A stretch of DNA of 43,980 nt from assembly GCA_004335835.1 (NCBI GenBank), contig RWJK01001236.1:9148-53127 (forward strand). The letters are read 5' to 3'. The notes beneath the pieces are model-generated. The model was not told where the DNA came from. It worked only from the letters and a program-made list of their open reading frames with translations, and did no database searches. Positions 39,201 through 43,980 of the stretch are shown piece after piece. Both the position numbers and the translations under genes were made by a program. The stretch is from Scenedesmus sp. ARA3 (lineage: Eukaryota > Chlorophyta > Chlorophyceae > Sphaeropleales > Scenedesmaceae). Each line of letters opens with the position of its first letter. Position 1 is the first letter of the stretch.

Positions 39201-39951
39201 ACACGGAGTGGATCCAGCTGGTGGCGCAGCTGACCATAGACAGCCTCAACAGCTGGCAGTGGGCCAAGGACAGCGTGTACTACCTGCTGGGGCTTTGGAG
39301 CAGGTGCGGCAGGATTCAGGCATAGTAACAATCACAATAACAGGGCTCAGGGTTTGGAAATGATCACTAGTTTTGGGGTTCTGATGTGATGTGGGCAGCC
39401 TCAACAACTGGCAGTGGGCCGAGGACAGCGTGTACTACCTGCTGGGGCTTTGGAGCAGGTGCGGCAGGGTTTAGGCATAGTAACAATCACAATAACAGGG
39501 CTCAGGGTTTGGAAATGATCACTAGTTTTGGGGTTCTGATGTGATGTGGGCAGCCTCAACAACTGGCAGTGGGCCAAGGACAGCGTGTACTACCTGCTGG
39601 GGCTTTGGAGCAGGTGCCGCAGGGTTTGGGCATAGTAACAATCACAATAACAGGGCTCAGGGTTTTGAAAATGATCACTAGTTTTGGGGTTCTGATGTGA
39701 TGTGGGCAGCCTCAACAGCTGGCAGTGGGCCGAGGACAGCGTGTACTACCTGCTGGGGCTTTGGAGCAGGTGTGTTGGGGATTACCAAAGTAACAGTGTT
39801 TAAGGTTCAGATATGACAGCAAAGTGTGGGGTTTGGTTTGATGTCGGCAACCTCAACAGCTGGCAATAGGCCAAGGACGATGTGAAGCTAACAGCCAGCA
39901 CCATCAGGGTTTGCAAAGAGGCCTGCTGTGCTGACAACAGTTTTGTGCCTG

Positions 39952-39990
<39 letters not shown>

Positions 39991-40405
39991 AACCCTAAAC
40001 CCCAAAACCTCAGGCTGGTGTCCAGCATGCCGTACCTCAAGGGCGACTCACCAAGCCTGCTGGAGGCCAACGTGCCAAAAATAACACAGGCCTACATCAC
40101 CAGCAGGTGGGCGGCAGCAGGTTTCAGCCAAAACCTAAGCCCTAGGCTGAGCCTGCATCACCAGCAGTTGACAGCCAGCTCCTGCATTTCGATCTGCGCG
40201 ACATCAACAGCACGTGCGGTTGGAGTGGTGCTGAGTAGGCAAACCGCCTTTTGGCTGCAGGTTACTGCCAGCAATTTGTTGCATGCATATCATCAAGTGT
40301 GTCGCGTGCCTGACTGCAGGACAGAGTGATATCCTCACAGCTAGCTTTCAAGAGACCATGTTTGCCCGTCAAAAGTGCGTCACATGCTTGCTGAACACCA
40401 ACTCT

Positions 40406-40446
<41 letters not shown>

Positions 40447-40568
40447 GTCCACCGGCTGGAGAGTGTGCGGCTGGTGCTGGTGGGCGGCCAACACCAGGAG
40501 CCTGCTGCATTCACGCCTGCTGAGGCTAACACCCAACACTGCAACACCTAACGCGTGCTGCTGCTGCG

Positions 40569-40612
<44 letters not shown>

Positions 40613-40689
40613 AATACTAATCGTGAAACCCAGGCTGGCGAGTGTGCGGCAGTTGGTGGGTGAGGCTAACACCCAACACCTGTTTCTTA

Positions 40690-40721
<32 letters not shown>

Positions 40722-43327
40722 TAACCCTGCAAACCCGGTTCCCTCCTAAACCCCAGGCTGGAGAGTGTGCGGCTGGTGCTGGTGGGCGGCAGCAGCCTCG
40801 ACGACATGCTGGATGCGGAGGACCAGCTGAGCGAGCAGCTGGAGAGCTTGCCTTACTTAGTGCGCTTCCAGTACGACAAGAGCAGGTGGGCTGGCACAGG
40901 GTTCAGCAGCTGCAGCTTCAGGGTTTAGGGTGTTGCTGGTGTTACTGGCGAGGGTTGTGGGGTGCTTCTTGATGTGCAGCAGCAGCAGCAGCTCAGCGTA
41001 GTTTGGGAGATCGAGGTAGCGCGTGCGCTCTGCTGCTTGCAAGCAGCTGCTGCACCTGTAAAAACCACTTGCCACTGATCCATATCTTCTTTTGTCCCTG
41101 CTGCTGCCGCCGCCTGCTGCCGCTGTCACTGTTGCTGCTGCTGCTACTGCTGCTGCTGCCCGCAGTCAATTCGTGTGCAGCCTGATAGACCCGCTGGTGG
41201 TCAACTACAAGCAGGTGAGCCTTGCAGGGTTTAGGGAGCATGGTTTTGCTGCTGGGTAAGCCCTCAACCCTGGTTGGCCCTGTTACTCACTTTAACCCTA
41301 AACCTTGAATGTCCCCTTACTGGCCAACTACAAGCAGGCGGGCCTTGCAGGGTTTGGGGTAAAGGCGTTGAAAGAAACTTGTACCTGAGCTGAAGCCCAA
41401 AGCTGTGTAGACCTAACAGTGCTCAGGCACCAGCATTGCTTGAAGGTGCGCAGTTAAGCTTTTACCATGCTTAGAATCGTCCTATTTACAAGCAGACTGG
41501 GGAGGGCGGGGNGGGGGGCAGAGGTCCGGCAGCCAGCATGTAATTTGGCTGCTATGCATTGCAGTTGTAAGGAAGGCAACCTGTAAGGTTGTAAGGTTGT
41601 AAGGAAGGCAACCTGTTGAAGCCTTCCTTCCGTGTGGGCTTGTCTGGTAGAAGCACAGTATCAGAGACACGCATATGTACTGCTGCTGTACACTCAAACA
41701 CCTGCTGTCACTGCTGCTGACTCCACTGCTGCCAAAAAAACAACTGTTATGTAACATGTTACAGGCCACGACAATGACAGGCCTTGACGCCGCCGCCAAG
41801 CAGCAGCTGGCTGTGCTGGAGGGGCAGCTGGCCTGGATGGTGTCAATAGTAGGCAGCGTCATTCGCGGCAGGTGATTTTGCTTTTGAGCTATCCATCTGC
41901 TGAACCTAGTATTCCGATGTGCACGTCGCGATGATGCGGCAGGTTTGGCTGCCTCGGGTTTGTGTTTTTTGGTGGAATTTTGGCTTCTGTCGTGTCCTTT
42001 ACTGTACTATGTGTTTGTCGTTACTTTGCGACAGTTTTGCGGCACTTCGGGCACTTTGGGGACAGCCTGACGTGTCGTTATTATGCGAAAGTCGTTACTT
42101 CAAGTGTCGTTACTTCGAGGTTTTACTGTAATTGTTTTATTGGGCCAGCTGGCTGTGCTGGAGGGGCAGCAGGCCTGGATGGTGTCCATAGTCGGCAGCG
42201 TGATTCGCGGCAGGTGATTGGACTGCTTTTGCGGTTTTCGTCTGCTGATTGTGGTTTTGCACAGCGTCATCCGCGACATGTGCGCTGCACATTGTGCTGC
42301 AGAAATACTAGTTGTAAGCTCTGTGCCCCTGCTTCAGCGTGTGGCGTTCCAATCTAGGCTACCACACATCACAGCTGCAATTGTTGCTGGCATTCCAGCG
42401 GTCTCAACCTAGATGTGCACGCTGACGCTGCTGCTGCTGCTGCTGCTGCTGCCATACGTGTTCGTTGTCTCCGCAGGCTTAGCAGCAGCAGCAGCAGTGC
42501 GGAGAGTCAAGAGAGCATTGACGGGGACCTAGCAGCGCGCGTGTTCGGGCTACTGAGCCTCATGGACACAGGTGGGTGACAAAATGACATGTTAGTAACA
42601 AGTGTGACCAGAAAGTGTGGGCGACCTAGCAGCGCGCATGTTTGGGCTATTGAGCCTCATGGACACAGGTGGGTGACAACGAGTGACAAAATGACATGTT
42701 AGTAACAAGTGTGACCAGAAAGTGTGGGCAACCTGGCAGCGCGCATGTTTGGGCTATTGAGCCTCATGGACACAGGTGGGTGACAAAGGGTGACAACATA
42801 TAACATGTCATGAAACGAGTGTGACCCGGAAGTGTGGGCGACCTAGCAGCGCGCATGTTCAGGCTGGAAACAGGAAGGTTGAAAAGAGTGACAAAGCGAG
42901 TACATGTATTTAACATGTGTGACCACAAAGGACAGGATCTAAACAAGTGTGACCAGGAAGTGTGGGCGACCGGGCAGCACCCGTGTTGGGGCTATTGAGC
43001 CTCAACGACACGTAGGTTGTGATACGGGTGACAAGTTGTGCGTAGCTTGCTGCAAAGTGTCACCAATGCCCTTTTTATGATGTATTATCCTGTGTTTAGG
43101 GGTTTGCATCACTGACCTGCTGCTGCTGCTGCTGCTGCTGTCATGAATACGCAGGCGTGCACCAGGGGCGCTACCAGGAGAGCTCACTGCAAAGTCACAA
43201 CAGACCAGTGACTTGCTGCTGCTGCTGCTGCTGTTTCACCTCAACATTTGAACCTTCCGCAGGCGTGAACCAGGGGGGCTACCAGGAGATTGCATTGCTC
43301 CCCAACACAGCGGTCAACAGTCGCTGA

Positions 43328-43369
<42 letters not shown>

Positions 43370-43859
43370 TTGAACACACAGGCGTGCACCAGGGGCGCTA
43401 CCAGGAGAACTCGCGGCAGCGGCTGGACATGGCTGTGCTGGGCTTCTTCCAGAACTTCCGCAAGGTGTACATCGGCGAGCAGGTGGGGAGATTTGGATTT
43501 TTTTCAAATTTTCAGCAATTTACATCATCTTCAGCAAAATGCGAGATTGCATTGGTTTACAAAGTGGACATGGCTGTGCTGGGCTTCTTCCAGAACTTCA
43601 GGAAGGTCTACATCGGGGAGCAGGTGGGAAGCATTTGAGAGAGATGCTTAATGTTTTGTTGATGTGTGATACTGAAGATTCTGTACATCATCTGTACTAA
43701 TCAGCAAAAACAATGTCAAAAAAGTGTGAAAATAATACCTTCACACATAAACAGGAATACATGTATCAATATTCGACACTGTTATTAATACACATCAAAA
43801 CCAGTGAGATCGCTGCTGCACAACTACAACTTCTAACCCTGCTGACATTTGAACTGGCC

Positions 43860-43900
<41 letters not shown>

Positions 43901-43980
43901 TGATGCAGAGCAGCTCCGTGTACAGCAAGCTGGGGGAGCGGCTGGGGCTGGCCGACCACCAGGCAGTGCTCACACTCATG
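33385..43980 (+). CDS. XPO7: Exportin-7 (RanBP16-type nuclear transport receptor), N-terminal 596 residues, 18 exons, runs off the window
   Basis: Exportin-7 binds Ran-GTP and carries proteins through nuclear pores. Exons: 33385-33450, 33530-33607, 34746-34831, 36010-36060, 36264-36489, 36681-36797, 37535-37621, 37834-37925, 38327-38431, 38678-38783, 39185-39303, 40014-40106, 40757-40885, 41166-41214, 41765-41871, 42477-42571, 43382-43482, 43900 to the edge. Phases close exactly over 596 codons, about half of the family length near 1,050. The protein is alpha-helical HEAT-type throughout. Strong family matches are the importin-beta-like N-terminus (LPQIEAMCEQLY), LSFDFVGTCLDDSAEDM, VPSSWRGLIEDPSTLQLF, LVRLASVRRSLF, NYHEFCRLLGRLKTNYQLSE, SVYYLLGLWSR, SMPYLKGDSPSLLE and LGFFQNFRKVYIGEQ. 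It resembles the plant form most. ATG 33385 has a good context (GCC-ATG-G). Introns 2 and 3 exceed 1.1 kb; the others are shorter. Confidence 0.95.
34323..34410. repeat. Degenerate 11-12 bp tandem repeat
   Basis: About seven units of the type ACAACGCTTAT / ACAATGCTT in XPO7 intron 2. Confidence 0.8.
34431..34583. repeat. 60-bp direct repeat without exon content
   Basis: GCCGGCCCCATTCAGCCTGC and the following 40 bp recur at 34431 and 34524. This is a purely intronic duplication, so not every duplication in the window straddles a splice site. Confidence 0.88.
34832..36009 (+). other. XPO7 intron 3, CAG-rich
   Basis: A 3'-part copy of exon 3 (LASSSLLRLVTEHAL) with its donor lies at 34909-34958. 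About 500 bp of interrupted CAG/GCAGCA sequence follows (34960-35480), giving open frames of poly-Ala, -Ser or -Gln that I do not consider coding. A CTG run at 35978-36008 leads into the acceptor of exon 4. Confidence 0.75.
36224..36262. repeat. CTG run fused to the XPO7 exon 5 acceptor
   Basis: About 13 CTG units run straight into CAG at 36261-36263, so the last repeat unit forms the splice site. Confidence 0.93.
36846..37275 (+). repeat. Three to four 3'-part copies of XPO7 exon 6
   Basis: Copies near 36850-36906, 36976-37040 and 37130-37173 (LRQLLDNRAEPRLKEQ) with GTGCG-type donors, and a last remnant near 37268-37290. Intron text with AGGGTTTAGGG motifs is duplicated with them. Confidence 0.87.
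37416..37475 (+). repeat. 5'-part copy of XPO7 exon 7
   Basis: Acceptor plus GLTLALACLSFDYVGTCL, then a GTGAAAGG sequence. The intact exon is 37535-37621. Using this copy would truncate the segment before DDSAEDM. Confidence 0.87.
37696..37760 (+). repeat. 5'-part copy of XPO7 exon 8 with in-frame stop
   Basis: Acceptor plus VPSSWRGLIEDPSTLQLF, then TAA at 37755-37757 in frame. The intact exon begins at 37834. Confidence 0.9.
38190..38545 (+). repeat. Copies of XPO7 exon 9 on both sides
   Basis: A 5'-part copy (LGLECLVRLA) at about 38203-38242 precedes the intact exon 38327-38431. A 3'-part copy (FSSDVERSKFLNRLVNGCR) with donor at 38484-38545 follows it. Confidence 0.88.
38615..38960 (+). 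repeat. Copies of XPO7 exon 10 on both sides
   Basis: A degraded fragment (HEFCRL) near 38608-38635 precedes, and a 3'-part copy (GRLTSNYHLSEL) at 38920-38957 follows, the intact exon 38678-38783. Confidence 0.7.
39241..39890 (+). repeat. 155-bp tandem array over the XPO7 exon 11 donor
   Basis: The exon end (SLNSWQWAKDSVYYLLGLWS), the donor and about 90 bp of intron recur from 39241, 39396, 39551 and 39707 (spacings 155, 155, 156 bp), nearly identical. A decayed fifth unit starts at 39848. Only the first unit is joined to the rest of exon 11 (from 39185). Confidence 0.95.
39953..39989. repeat. CTG run before XPO7 exon 12
   Basis: A CTG run on the sense strand followed by AAACCCTAAACCCCAAAACC and the CAG acceptor at 40011-40013. 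Confidence 0.9.
40411..40723 (+). repeat. 5'-part copies of XPO7 exon 13 alternating with CTG runs
   Basis: CTG runs at 40411-40444, 40557-40612 and 40693-40723 flank two partial copies of the exon start (LESVRLVLVGG) at about 40448-40490 and 40634-40662. The intact exon begins at 40757. Confidence 0.87.
41215..41764 (+). other. XPO7 intron 14
   Basis: A 3'-part copy of exon 14 (LLANYKQ) lies at 41312-41340. A G-rich stretch with one N is near 41500-41518, and a direct repeat of GTTGTAAGGAAGGCAACCTG occurs at about 41566-41625. Nothing coding is seen. Confidence 0.65.
41985..42125. repeat. GTCGTTACTT-type short repeats in XPO7 intron 15
   Basis: GTCGTTACTT and close variants occur at about 42017, 42091 and 42105, with TCGTTATT at 42075, in T-rich intron sequence. 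Confidence 0.6.
42142..42285 (+). repeat. 3'-part copies of XPO7 exon 15
   Basis: QLAVLEGQQAWMVSIVGSVI with the donor recurs at about 42146-42214. A short remnant (SVIRDM) is near 42262-42283. Confidence 0.87.
42523..43015 (+). repeat. 100-130 bp tandem array over the XPO7 exon 16 donor
   Basis: DLAARVFGLLSLMDTG plus donor and following intron recurs from about 42523 (intact), 42623, 42730, 42840 and 42968. The second and third are nearly identical, the fourth has a deletion and the fifth is worn. Confidence 0.92.
43120..43370 (+). repeat. Two 5'-end copies of XPO7 exon 17 with CTG runs
   Basis: CTG runs at 43120-43141, 43215-43233 and 43329-43370 alternate with copies of the exon start (VHQGRYQE) at 43155-43180 and 43262-43295, each with an acceptor. 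The intact exon starts at 43382. Confidence 0.88.
43562..43624 (+). repeat. 3'-part copy of XPO7 exon 17 with donor
   Basis: MAVLGFFQNFRKVYIGEQ with GTGGGA donor, nearly perfect at the protein level. No acceptor precedes it. Confidence 0.9.
43861..43896. repeat. CTG run fused to the XPO7 exon 18 acceptor
   Basis: About 12 CTG units end in CCAG at 43896-43899, the acceptor of the last exon in the window. Confidence 0.92.

Noticed and set aside
12390..43015. Transposable-element or introner insertions as the source of the intron repeats
   Set aside because: Each repeat family is unique to its own exon. No shared element, terminal inverted repeat, target-site pattern or reverse transcriptase was seen.

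Overview
The window is nuclear DNA of a eukaryote, most likely a chlorophycean (volvocalean) green alga. The evidence is GC-rich coding sequence, genes cut into many short GT-AG exons (donors often GTGAGT, GTGGGT or GTGCGT), very many CAG/CTG runs, strong GCC-ATG-G start contexts, TGTAA poly(A)-type motifs, and plant/algal protein families (a plant-type exportin-7, an ABCG transporter with a cysteine-rich ectodomain). The style resembles Haematococcus-like genomes, but I cannot confirm the species. There is one run of 102 Ns and two single Ns. I saw no tRNA, rRNA, CRISPR array or recognisable transposon.

Layout: (1) 245-772, minus: a doubtful small gene with a signal-peptide-like first exon. 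(2) 2832-10782, minus: a complete NDR-family AGC kinase in 14 exons (498 aa). (3) 10783-11284: a divergent promoter. (4) 11285-23065, plus: a complete ABCG half-transporter with a secreted cysteine-rich/EGF-like N-terminus in 11 exons (1414 aa). (5) 23066-25862: an intergenic stretch with degenerate repeats and a 44-bp minisatellite. (6) 25863-32302, plus: a complete aldose 1-epimerase with an N-terminal membrane anchor in 9 exons (390 aa). (7) 33385 to the right edge, plus: the first 596 residues of exportin-7 in 18 exons. For genes 2, 3, 4 and 5 the exon phases close exactly, with no frameshift or internal stop, so these models are firm. The genes are unrelated housekeeping functions and do not form a pathway.

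The striking feature is the introns. Nearly every exon is accompanied by one to six degraded copies of itself. Copies upstream of the intact exon hold only its acceptor and 5' part. Copies downstream hold only its 3' part and donor. The duplicated units therefore straddle splice junctions. I found no duplicate of a complete exon with both splice sites and no counter-example to this polarity in more than 70 copies. Copies next to the exon tend to be nearly identical and distant ones decayed, as if units were repeatedly added at the junction. The introns also carry CTG runs on the sense strand, often directly before the acceptor. I regard this junction-anchored duplication as the most interesting and possibly undescribed phenomenon here.
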